This document shows, one piece after another, positions 5,029 to 11,519 of a DNA stretch of 11,519 bases. The DNA is taken from positions 1 to 11,519 of the forward strand of contig JAZNBI010000105.1 of NCBI GenBank assembly GCA_045586995.1, given 5' to 3'. The translations under genes and the position numbers were made by a program. The notes under the pieces were generated by a model. It was given only the letters and a program-made list of their open reading frames with translations, was not told the DNA's origin and did no database searches. How positions within the stretch are numbered: the stretch's first letter is position 1; each line of letters opens with the position of its first letter. This DNA comes from JAZNBI01 sp045586995 (lineage in GTDB: Bacteria; Bacillota; Clostridia; Oscillospirales; CAG-272).

Positions 5029-7488
5029 TTGAAAAAGAAAAGGACGTTATTTGCCGTTTTGCTGACGGTGTTTTTGGTTTTTTCGGTAGCTTTTGTTATT
5101 ATTATCGGAGCATTTTTTATGTTTGTAAAAAATTACGTTGATACGAGCGCCGATATAGATTTATTTCAGCTTTCGCAAAATGATACGGTAACAAGATTTT
5201 ATGCTTTTGATTTCGACAGCCGAAGCGAAAGACAAGGCGAGCTTTATGAGCTTGAGGGCGAACAGATACGCAGCTCGTCGCGCAAAATATATAAAACCTT
5301 TGATGAGCTTCCCGAAGACCTTATCGATGCCTTTGTCGCCGTTGAGGACAAGCGTTTTTGGGAGCACAACGGAGTTGATTTATACCGAAGCGGTTTTGCC
5401 GTGGCAAATTATTTTATTCACTTTAAAAAAAGCTTCGGAGCGTCTACCATAACGCAGCAGCTTGTTAAAAACGTCACGTGCGATGATGACATAAGTATTC
5501 GCCGCAAGGTTCAGGAAATGTTTTGGGCGATAGACATTGAAAATAATTTCAGCAAAAAAGAAATTTTGGAGATGTATCTCAATATAATCAATCTTTCGCA
5601 GGGCTGCTATGGAGTTGGGGCGGCGGCAAATGCATATTTTTCCAAGGACGTAAGCGAGCTCAGCTTGCTCGAATGTGCGGCTATTGCGGCTATTACCAAC
5701 AGTCCGTCGTATTACGATCCCATACGGCATCCCGAAAATAATCTTCAGCGCAGAAATCTCATTCTTTCATTAATGTTGGAGCAGGATTATATAAGCCAAG
5801 CCGAATTTGATGAGTGCTATAATGCAACGCTTATACTTAATCCCGATGACAGCGGCGACACGGAAAATATCAATTCTTGGTATATTGATATGGTTATTGA
5901 GGACGTAATCACCGACCTTCAAAGCGAATATGGTTATTCGCGCTCGGCGGCAAGTCAGCTTATATATACGGGTGGGCTTAAAATCTATACGGCTATGGAT
6001 GAAAGAATTCAAAAGCTGCTGGATGATTATTATGCCCAAGCAGAGCGTTTTGAAGCGAGCGGCTTGCAATCCTCTATGATTATAATAGAGCCGAGCACAG
6101 GGGATATTTTGGGCGTTGTGGGAGCGCTCGGAGCAAAAAACGCAAACAGAATTCAAAATTACGCGACCGACACATTGCGCCCATCGGGCTCAGTAATAAA
6201 GCCGCTTTCGGTATACGCTCTCGCGCTCGAAAAAAATCTTATAACCTGGGCGAGTGTTTATGATGACGTACCGATTTCCTTTAAAGAAAAGGCCGCGACA
6301 AATGAAAGCGAAAAAAAGGAATATACACCGTGGCCGTTAAATGCCGACGGAATATATTCGGGACTGTGCGATATAGAAAAGGCCATATCCGATTCGGTCA
6401 ATACGGTTGCGGTAAAGATACTTTCGGAGATAGGAACGGAGCAGGCGTTTGATTTTTTGAAAAACACGCTTGGAATGGAGAGCTTGTTGGAGAGCAAAAC
6501 TCTTTCAGACGGAAGCATAATAAGCGATAAAGGGCTTGCCGCATTGGCACTCGGGCAGATGAATTACGGCATAACCGTGCGTGAGATCACCGCCGCATAT
6601 ACCGCACTGGCAAACGCGGGGGAATATTGCAAAGCGCGTTCATATTACAAGGTTACCGATAGCAGAGGAAAAATTTTACTTTCGAATGACGATGAAAGCC
6701 GCCGCGCCATAAGCGCTGAAAATGCCTCGATAATGACAAAGCTTTTGCAAAGGGTGGTATCGGACGGCACTGCGAGTAAGATTACGCTTGACCAATACGT
6801 TGAGTGCGCGGGAAAGACCGGAACAACTCAAAACAACTGCGACAAGTGGTTTATAGGATATACGCCTTATTATATCGGCGGAGTTTGGTGCGGATATGAT
6901 TATCCGTCGCCGATTCCCGCAAAATACAACAATATGTGTATTGACGTGTGGGATGATATTATGAAGATTCTTCACGAGCAATATATAAACGGAGAAGAAG
7001 AACCAAAAACCTTTAAAGTCGAGCCGAACGTAGTAAAGTATGAATACTGTGTCGATTCGGGGGACATACCAACGCCTGCGTGTCTTGCGGATGCAAGGTC
7101 AAATCGGCGTTCGGTCGGATATTTTGTTCGGGGCACAGAACCGAAGACGCGCTGTAATTGTCATATTTTGGTTGACTATGATTCATCTTGCGGCGGAATC
7201 GCAGGGGATGACTGCCCGAGGGAAAACATCATAAAGGTAGGTATGATAAAGGTAGAGAGAGATTTTCCGATCCAGATATACGTCACCGACGCGCAATACG
7301 TATGGCGGTATTTGCCGAGCGATGTGTTGCCCGGTGCTACAATGCAAGAGCCGTTTTTCATAAACACGATACCCAAAGACCGTTTTTGCGGAATTTCATA
7401 CGGTTCGCGGCAGTTTAACTGCTATTGCGTGAGCGATTTTAATTATGTTTCTTGGATATTAAAGCATTCGTCAAAAAAATATTCTTAA
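5029..7488 (+). CDS. Class A penicillin-binding protein (PBP1A-like)
   Basis: 819 residues; polymerises glycan strands and cross-links peptidoglycan on the outer face of the membrane. A short basic start (KKKR) is followed by one transmembrane anchor (about 7-33). The glycosyltransferase (GT51) domain shows VEDKRFWEHNGVD (105-117; catalytic Glu in EDKRF), GASTITQQLVKN (137-148) and KEILEMYLN (177-185). The transpeptidase domain carries the three active-site motifs: SVIK (388-391), SVN (456-458) and KTGT (596-599). Both activities look intact. About 160 residues beyond the transpeptidase form an unusual tail with CVDSG, CNCH, CGG and CYC. In total 19 cysteines are present, 12 of them after residue 600. 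The TTG start at 5029 is fixed by AAGGAG. The TspO-like gene follows after 58 nt with no visible terminator, so the two may share a transcript. Confidence 0.95.
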   Translation: MKKKRTLFAVLLTVFLVFSVAFVIIIGAFFMFVKNYVDTSADIDLFQLSQNDTVTRFYAFDFDSRSERQGELYELEGEQIRSSSRKIYKTFDELPEDLIDAFVAVEDKRFWEHNGVDLYRSGFAVANYFIHFKKSFGASTITQQLVKNVTCDDDISIRRKVQEMFWAIDIENNFSKKEILEMYLNIINLSQGCYGVGAAANAYFSKDVSELSLLECAAIAAITNSPSYYDPIRHPENNLQRRNLILSLMLEQDYISQAEFDECYNATLILNPDDSGDTENINSWYIDMVIEDVITDLQSEYGYSRSAASQLIYTGGLKIYTAMDERIQKLLDDYYAQAERFEASGLQSSMIIIEPSTGDILGVVGALGAKNANRIQNYATDTLRPSGSVIKPLSVYALALEKNLITWASVYDDVPISFKEKAATNESEKKEYTPWPLNADGIYSGLCDIEKAISDSVNTVAVKILSEIGTEQAFDFLKNTLGMESLLESKTLSDGSIISDKGLAALALGQMNYGITVREITAAYTALANAGEYCKARSYYKVTDSRGKILLSNDDESRRAISAENASIMTKLLQRVVSDGTASKITLDQYVECAGKTGTTQNNCDKWFIGYTPYYIGGVWCGYDYPSPIPAKYNNMCIDVWDDIMKILHEQYINGEEEPKTFKVEPNVVKYEYCVDSGDIPTPACLADARSNRRSVGYFVRGTEPKTRCNCHILVDYDSSCGGIAGDDCPRENIIKVGMIKVERDFPIQIYVTDAQYVWRYLPSDVLPGATMQEPFFINTIPKDRFCGISYGSRQFNCYCVSDFNYVSWILKHSSKKYS

Positions 7489-7534
7489 AAATTAAAATGC
7501 GAATTATATAAAAATTAATTTCATATATTTTTAT

Positions 7535-7541
7535 GAGGTGA
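7535..7541 (+). promoter_or_regulatory. Ribosome binding site of the TspO-like gene (TTG start)
   Basis: GAGGTGA, complementary to the 16S rRNA 3' end, 5 nt before the TTG at 7547-7549. The in-frame GTG at 7538 lies within this site, so it is an unlikely start. Confidence 0.7.
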
Positions 7542-7546
7542 TTGTT

Positions 7547-8053
7547 TTGCAAATTCGCAGCTTATTTAAATGTATAAAAGGTATGCGTCGGGATTGTATG
7601 GCAATAGGCGCCGCAGCCGCGCTTTTGGTGGCAATAGCGGTTCATCAATGCACAAAAAGTCCACTCGATATAGTTATTTTACTCGAACATCGAATTTCTT
7701 TGCCGCCGATTTGGCTTTTGAATATTTTATGGTATGTTTGGTTTGCCTTGCTTGGAGCTACCTGCGGAATCGTTATGTCCTGTGAAAAATATTATTGCCA
7801 GACCGAAAAATATAAGGGCGGTATGCTTTTTGTAATAATGCTGACGCTTGAATATCTGTGGTATCCCTTGTTTTTCGGAGGGGCTAAGTTTTTTATTTCG
7901 CTTTTGGTTTTGCTTATTTGTTCAATATTTTGCTTTTTGAGCGCGCTCTGCTTTTACCGTGTATATCGAACGGCGGGGATAGTCGTTTTTGTGCATTGCT
8001 TGTGGCTCGGATTTGTTTCTTGGATAAATATAATGGCATTTTTTGCAATGTAG
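7547..8053 (+). CDS. Diverged TspO/MBR (tryptophan-rich sensory) family membrane protein
   Basis: 168 residues, close to the usual TspO length of about 155-165, and strongly hydrophobic with about five membrane segments (roughly 17-34, 50-76, 90-112, 115-137 and 143-166). The TspO pattern is visible as LPPIW plus LWYVWFALLG (compare PPGWVF plus WTxLYxxxG), LEYLWYPLFFGG (compare LNFxWSxLFFG) and HCLWLGFVSWIN (compare PYLLWxxFAxxLN). TspO proteins bind tetrapyrroles and cholesterol-like ligands and act in stress or porphyrin handling. Here several signature positions differ: the Gly after PP, the Asn before the FxWS motif and the Pro of PYLLW are replaced, so ligand binding may have changed. 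The gene follows the penicillin-binding protein closely. The family call rests on motif order; other four- or five-helix proteins are less likely. Confidence 0.75.
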   Translation: MQIRSLFKCIKGMRRDCMAIGAAAALLVAIAVHQCTKSPLDIVILLEHRISLPPIWLLNILWYVWFALLGATCGIVMSCEKYYCQTEKYKGGMLFVIMLTLEYLWYPLFFGGAKFFISLLVLLICSIFCFLSALCFYRVYRTAGIVVFVHCLWLGFVSWINIMAFFAM

Positions 8054-8118
8054 TTTAAAAATTAACAAAATATTTATAAAAATAATATCTCATTCTAATT
8101 ATTTTAACAGTTCTTTTA

Positions 8119-8147
8119 TTGACAATCCGAAAAATATGTTGTATACT
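8119..8147 (+). promoter_or_regulatory. Sigma-A promoter of the lipoprotein gene
   Basis: TTGACA (8119-8124), a 17-nt spacer and TATACT (8142-8147; 5 of 6 matches). The start of transcription would be near 8154, about 30 nt before the ATG. It implies that the lipoprotein is expressed independently of the TspO-like gene. Confidence 0.85.
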
Positions 8148-8183
8148 TATATACACGTGATTAAGATTTCGGAGGTTTTTCAA

Positions 8184-8759
8184 ATGAAATATTTGAGAAT
8201 TTTTGTTTTAATGCTTGCATTGTTAATGGTCGTTGGTTGTTTTTCGGGATGCGGTTTAAATAAAAGACCGACCGCGTCGGATATGGACGATGAAAACTTG
8301 GAGCCGACGATATATTTGATAGTGGATATTGCTATTAAGGATGCTTCGGGCGCTGAGGCTTTCGGTGAAGAGGAGTATATCTACATTTATACCGAATCGA
8401 TGGGTAAGCCCTCTCCCCTTGACGTGCTCAAGGATTATTGCTATTGGGAGCTTTCCACAGAAGAAGCACCCGTTGAGGTTATTGTCGACAACGGAATTAT
8501 TTCCTCGGTAGGAGAGATTGAAGCCGGCACTTATCAACATCCGATACTCAACAAGTCCTACAATACTTTTTGGACATGGAAGGTTAACGGCGTTGAGCTT
8601 GAAACGTCTATCTTGGAGTATAAGGATCTAAAGGATTATGATTCACTCGAATTTGCGCTGACATATACGATGTCCGACGCAGATAAAGAGGCACTTAAGA
8701 ACACAACCCAAAAAGAAACATCAAAAGAACCTTCATCCTTTGAGGGAGAAGAGGAATAA
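8184..8759 (+). CDS. Lipoprotein with DUF4430-like domain
   Basis: 191 residues starting at ATG 8184, with GGAGG 8 nt upstream and a consensus promoter before that; the open frame extends further upstream, but over the promoter. The N-terminus is a lipoprotein signal: KYLR, a hydrophobic core, then VVGC (C20) and SGC (C24). VVGC is the likelier lipobox, so the protein is probably anchored to the outer face of the membrane. The central part (about 35-165) has a DUF4430/transcobalamin-like pattern: YIYTESMGKPSPLDVL, then IISSVGEIEAGTY, FWTWKVNGVELET and LKDYDSLEFALTY (YW-x-W-x-VNG followed by a D-x-[IL]-x-F strand). The C-terminal 25 residues are a low-complexity Lys/Glu/Ser tail. Related domains occur in surface or ligand-binding proteins. 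No transporter gene is adjacent, so the ligand is unknown. Confidence 0.75.
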   Translation: MKYLRIFVLMLALLMVVGCFSGCGLNKRPTASDMDDENLEPTIYLIVDIAIKDASGAEAFGEEEYIYIYTESMGKPSPLDVLKDYCYWELSTEEAPVEVIVDNGIISSVGEIEAGTYQHPILNKSYNTFWTWKVNGVELETSILEYKDLKDYDSLEFALTYTMSDADKEALKNTTQKETSKEPSSFEGEEE

Positions 8760-8764
8760 TAAAT

Positions 8765-8814
8765 AAAAAACAGGGATTGCCGTTAAAATGTAAATAATGG
8801 TGATCCCGTTTTTT
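8765..8814 (+). terminator. Rho-independent terminator after the lipoprotein gene
   Basis: Starts 6 nt after the stop codon. A 9-bp stem (8773-8781 with 8799-8807, two G-U pairs) is extended, past one bulged A, by C-G and six A-U pairs. It ends in a run of six T. This isolates the lipoprotein as a single-gene transcript between its own promoter and this site. Confidence 0.85.
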
Positions 8815-8833
8815 ATAAACAAAAGTAAACTTT

Positions 8834-8845
8834 AAAGAGCTCTTT
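8834..8845. repeat. 12-bp perfect palindrome upstream of the alarmone synthetase
   Basis: The sequence aaagagctcttt is self-complementary and lies 46 nt before the start of the alarmone synthetase gene, overlapping a TTGAGA that could be a weak -35 (no good -10 follows). It could be an operator half or chance. The remainder of the spacer 8815-8890 shows nothing clear. Confidence 0.3.
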
Positions 8846-8890
8846 GAGAATTTTACGACCCGCAAAATAACTATGGAGCTGTAATAAATA

Positions 8891-9571
8891 ATGCTTGAAA
8901 AAAAGAATGGCTCATACATTCACAAAAATACGTTGAAAAGATCCGAGCATAAAGCGCTGTATCAAGATATACTGTGCGTTTCATATCTTTACAGAGATGC
9001 GGTTAAGCTCGTCAAAACATGGTTGAATATATTGTACGATATGTATGAGAAGGAGGACAATCACAATCCTATTCATCATATAGAATACAGAATCAAAACA
9101 CCCGAAAGCATCATTGGGAAAGCGCTTCGCCGAGGCGTATCACTCGATATTGACAGTATTAGAGAAAAAATATACGATATTGCGGGAATTCGTGTTATCT
9201 GTCCTTACGTGGACGACGTTTATCATATAGCAGACGTTTTGCTAAAGGAAACGGATATGAAGGTGCTTAGAACGAAGGATTATATAGCAAACCCCAAGAA
9301 AAGCGGATATCGAAGCTTGCATTTGATTTTGCAGGTTCCCGTAAACGTTTCGGCAAGGACGGAATATATTCCGGTGGAAATTCAATTGCGTACGATAGCT
9401 ATGAATATGTGGGCAAGCTTGGAACACGAAATGCAATATAAAAGCGAGATTTCGGCGCCTACAGATGAAACCGAGAAGCTGCGTCGGTGCTCTGATGCTC
9501 TTGCTGAGATTGAGCTTGTTATGCAAAATATGTATCGGGAAAAATTTTCCGAGCAATATCAGAATAAATAA
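8891..9571 (+). CDS. Small alarmone synthetase (RelA/SpoT-domain GTP pyrophosphokinase)
   Basis: 226 residues. It is expected to transfer pyrophosphate from ATP to GTP or GDP, making (p)ppGpp in the cytoplasm. The protein consists of one synthetase domain: HIEYRIKTPESI (63-74), DIAGIR (96-101), KDYIANPKKSGYRSLH (129-144) and EIQLRT (163-168), which carries the Glu needed for catalysis. There is no hydrolase, TGS or ACT domain, so it is a small synthetase of the RelQ/RelP (YjbM/YwaC) type rather than a long Rel. Its length is close to the roughly 210 residues of those proteins, with a slightly longer N-terminus. I cannot choose between RelQ and RelP by reading. The ATG at 8891 has GGAG 12 nt upstream, which is rather far and suggests modest translation. 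It is transcribed toward the ygiQ-family gene. Confidence 0.92.
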   Translation: MLEKKNGSYIHKNTLKRSEHKALYQDILCVSYLYRDAVKLVKTWLNILYDMYEKEDNHNPIHHIEYRIKTPESIIGKALRRGVSLDIDSIREKIYDIAGIRVICPYVDDVYHIADVLLKETDMKVLRTKDYIANPKKSGYRSLHLILQVPVNVSARTEYIPVEIQLRTIAMNMWASLEHEMQYKSEISAPTDETEKLRRCSDALAEIELVMQNMYREKFSEQYQNK

Positions 9572-9583
9572 CAGTTTAAATAG

Positions 9584-9635
9584 AAGACCGAAGCAGTCGT
9601 AAATGTGTATAACCATTTGCGACTGCTTCGGTCTT
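9584..9635. terminator. Shared hairpin between convergent genes
   Basis: Arms 9584-9605 and 9614-9635 form a 22-bp stem with a single G-U pair and an 8-nt loop. It lies in the 71-nt gap between the alarmone synthetase (plus) and the ygiQ-family gene (minus). The position fits a bidirectional terminator. The plus strand has no T-run after it. The minus strand continues TCTTCTATTTAA, only partly T-rich. Confidence 0.7.
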
Positions 9636-9642
9636 AGAGGCG

Positions 9643-11519
9643 TCAGCGTTTTTTGCACTTTGTTTTCGGATTTGATTTGTGCTTGCGGTCATTTTTCTTT
9701 GAGAATTTACCTTTTTGAGAGCGAGGCGCCTCTTTATGCGTGCTTTCCGAGCGTTGCGGATGCACGAGAAAGTCCTTGCCGAAGCCGATAAGATCGGTGC
9801 GGTTGCATTTTATAAGCGCTTCTCGGACGAGCTCGGTGTTTTTTGGATTGTTATACTGCAAAAGCGCACGTTGCAAAATCTTATCGTGATAATCGGTTGC
9901 CGTATAAACCTTTTTTTCGTTTAACGGGTTTATGCCCGTATAGTACATGACCGTCGATGCCGTACCGGGCGTCGGATAATAATCCTGAACCTGCTCGGGT
10001 GTATAGCCGTCTTTTTTTAATTCAAGCGTAAGCCGCAGCGCATCCTCAAGCTTTGAGCCGGGATGGCTTGACATAAGATACGGCACGAGATATTGCTCTT
10101 TGCCGAGCTCATTGGTGATTTCAAAAAAACGCTTTCTGAATTTCTCGTAAACTTGATAATGCGGCTTGCCCATACAGTCAAGGACGGTATCCGAGCAATG
10201 CTCGGGCGCTACCTTAAGCTGTCCCGACACGTTGTCTCTTACAAGCTTTCTGAAGAAAGAATCGTCTCTATCGCACATAAGATAGTCAAATCGAATTCCT
10301 GACCGAACAAAAACTTTTTTGACTCCGGGTATGCTCTCTATCTCCTCAAGAAGTCGTATATACTCGCTGTGATCCACCTTCAAATTTTTACAGGGTGTGG
10401 GAGCGAGACATTTGCGGCTGGGGCAAACTCCACTTTTCAGCTGCTTATCGCAGGATGGGTAGCGGAAATTCGCAGTAGGACCGCCAACGTCGTGTATGTA
10501 GCCCTTAAAATCAGGCATTGCGGCAATTATCTTTGCCTCCTCCACCACACTTTCTATACTTCTCGACCTTACCGTTCTGCCCTGATGGAAGGCTAACGCG
10601 CAGAAATTGCAGGCGCCAAAGCAGCCGCGGTTATGGGTCAGAGAGAATTTGACCTCCTCGATAGCAGGAACACCGCCTTCGGGCTCATACATAGGATGGT
10701 ATGCGCGCATATAGGGCAGACTGTAAACGTGGTCAAGCTCTTCTCTCTCAAGAGGAGGCATAGGCGGGTTCTGCACCAGCATCTTTCCGTCGTATATCTC
10801 GCATATCGCCTGACCGTTTATACTGTCCTGATTCTTATACTGAACGCCAAAAGCCTCCGCATAGGCTCTTTTGTCGGTCTTGAGCAGGTCGTAATCAAAG
10901 GTCGCCGCCACGGGATAATGAACCTTATCCTCTATCTTGCAGAGATACACCGTTCCTCTGACGTCGCGTATTTTCTTGATCGGAATACCGCGGTCGAGAA
11001 GCTCGGCAATACGAACGAGTATCTTCTCGCCCATTCCGTATGTCAGAATATCGGCGCGGCTGTCCACCAGCACCGAGCGACGCACCTTGTCGTCCCAGTA
11101 ATCGTAGTGAGCAAAGCGGCGCAAGGACGCCTCAAGTCCGCCCAGAATGATAGGAACGTCGCCGTACGCCTCGCGTATGCGGTTAGAATAGACGATAGTC
11201 GCCCTGTCGGGGCGCTTGCCCATCTTGCCGCCTGCGGAATAATAATCATAAGTGCGCTTTTTCTTCGCCGCGGTATAGTGAGCGACCATCGAATCAATAT
11301 TACCTGCGCTGACTAAAAATCCAAGCCTCGGTCTGCCAAATCGCTTGAAATCCTCACAGCTTTTGTAATCAGGCTGAGCCAGAAACGCTACCTTAAAGCC
11401 TTTATCCTCCAGAACGCGGCATATGATCGTCGCGCCAAAGGAGGGGTGATCGACGTAAGCGTCTCCGCAGACGTACACGAAATCCGCCTGCTCCCAGCCT
11501 CTTTCCTCCATTTCTGCAA
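9643..11519 (-). CDS. ygiQ: YgiQ family radical SAM protein, 5' end outside window
   Basis: The frame runs to the right edge with no stop. Family members start about a dozen or more residues before the RGW-x-Q-x-DFVYV segment (here four residues after the first internal Met, at 11511), and the codons before that Met (Ala-Glu) continue the frame, so the true start lies beyond 11519. Counting from the Met at 11511: GDAYVDHPSFG (16-26) and ILGGLEASLRR (122-132) are N-terminal family motifs. The radical SAM iron-sulfur cluster motif is C297-x3-C301-x2-C304. YYPTPGTASTVMYYTG, late in the protein, is the usual C-terminal signature. The last 20 or so residues are a Lys-rich tail. It should bind a 4Fe-4S cluster and S-adenosylmethionine; the reaction of the family is not established. 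Intact apart from the truncation by the window. Confidence 0.93.
   Translation of the reverse strand, partial: AEMEERGWEQADFVYVCGDAYVDHPSFGATIICRVLEDKGFKVAFLAQPDYKSCEDFKRFGRPRLGFLVSAGNIDSMVAHYTAAKKKRTYDYYSAGGKMGKRPDRATIVYSNRIREAYGDVPIILGGLEASLRRFAHYDYWDDKVRRSVLVDSRADILTYGMGEKILVRIAELLDRGIPIKKIRDVRGTVYLCKIEDKVHYPVAATFDYDLLKTDKRAYAEAFGVQYKNQDSINGQAICEIYDGKMLVQNPPMPPLEREELDHVYSLPYMRAYHPMYEPEGGVPAIEEVKFSLTHNRGCFGACNFCALAFHQGRTVRSRSIESVVEEAKIIAAMPDFKGYIHDVGGPTANFRYPSCDKQLKSGVCPSRKCLAPTPCKNLKVDHSEYIRLLEEIESIPGVKKVFVRSGIRFDYLMCDRDDSFFRKLVRDNVSGQLKVAPEHCSDTVLDCMGKPHYQVYEKFRKRFFEITNELGKEQYLVPYLMSSHPGSKLEDALRLTLELKKDGYTPEQVQDYYPTPGTASTVMYYTGINPLNEKKVYTATDYHDKILQRALLQYNNPKNTELVREALIKCNRTDLIGFGKDFLVHPQRSESTHKEAPRSQKGKFSKKNDRKHKSNPKTKCKKR

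Noticed and set aside
10633..11316. Open frame of 227 codons on the plus strand
   Set aside because: It lies entirely opposite the conserved ygiQ-family gene and has no recognisable protein features; it is an antisense shadow.

Overview
The window looks like ordinary chromosome of a low-to-moderate GC, Gram-positive anaerobe of the class Clostridia (Bacillota). The evidence is the set of proteins (MutS2 with an Smr tail, YqhQ/DUF1385, a small RelA/SpoT-type alarmone synthetase, a YgiQ-type radical SAM protein, a class A penicillin-binding protein), the strong GGAGG-type ribosome binding sites, consensus sigma-A promoters and frequent TTG start codons. A BofC-like domain hints at a spore-former or the descendant of one. 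A family-level assignment cannot be made from sequence reading alone.

Layout. The left block (1-4824) is all on the minus strand: a 5' part of yqhQ cut by the window edge, prs (PRPP synthetase), mutS2 and a small membrane-anchored protein with a BofC-like C-terminal domain. A divergent spacer (4825-5028) holds a perfect 20-bp hairpin. The next block (5029-9571) is on the plus strand: a cysteine-rich class A penicillin-binding protein, a diverged TspO/MBR membrane protein, a lipoprotein resembling DUF4430 and a small alarmone synthetase. A convergent spacer with a long shared hairpin then separates the minus-strand ygiQ-family gene, which runs off the right edge without its own start codon.

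The genes are mostly independent housekeeping or envelope functions rather than one pathway. prs, mutS2 and the lipoprotein each have a recognisable sigma-A promoter. The mutS2 promoter is a perfect TTGACA-17-TATAAT and shows that the true start is 4257. Four of the eight complete or 5'-complete genes whose starts I could place begin with TTG (yqhQ, the BofC-like gene, the PBP, the TspO-like gene); each choice is supported by a well-placed Shine-Dalgarno sequence.

I found no tRNA, rRNA, CRISPR array, insertion sequence, phage gene or toxin-antitoxin pair. I do not see a convincing undescribed multi-gene system. The items most worth a second look are the perfect hairpin in the PBP leader, the BofC-like protein divergent from the PBP, the unusual cysteine content of the PBP, the diverged TspO protein and the stand-alone DUF4430-like lipoprotein.
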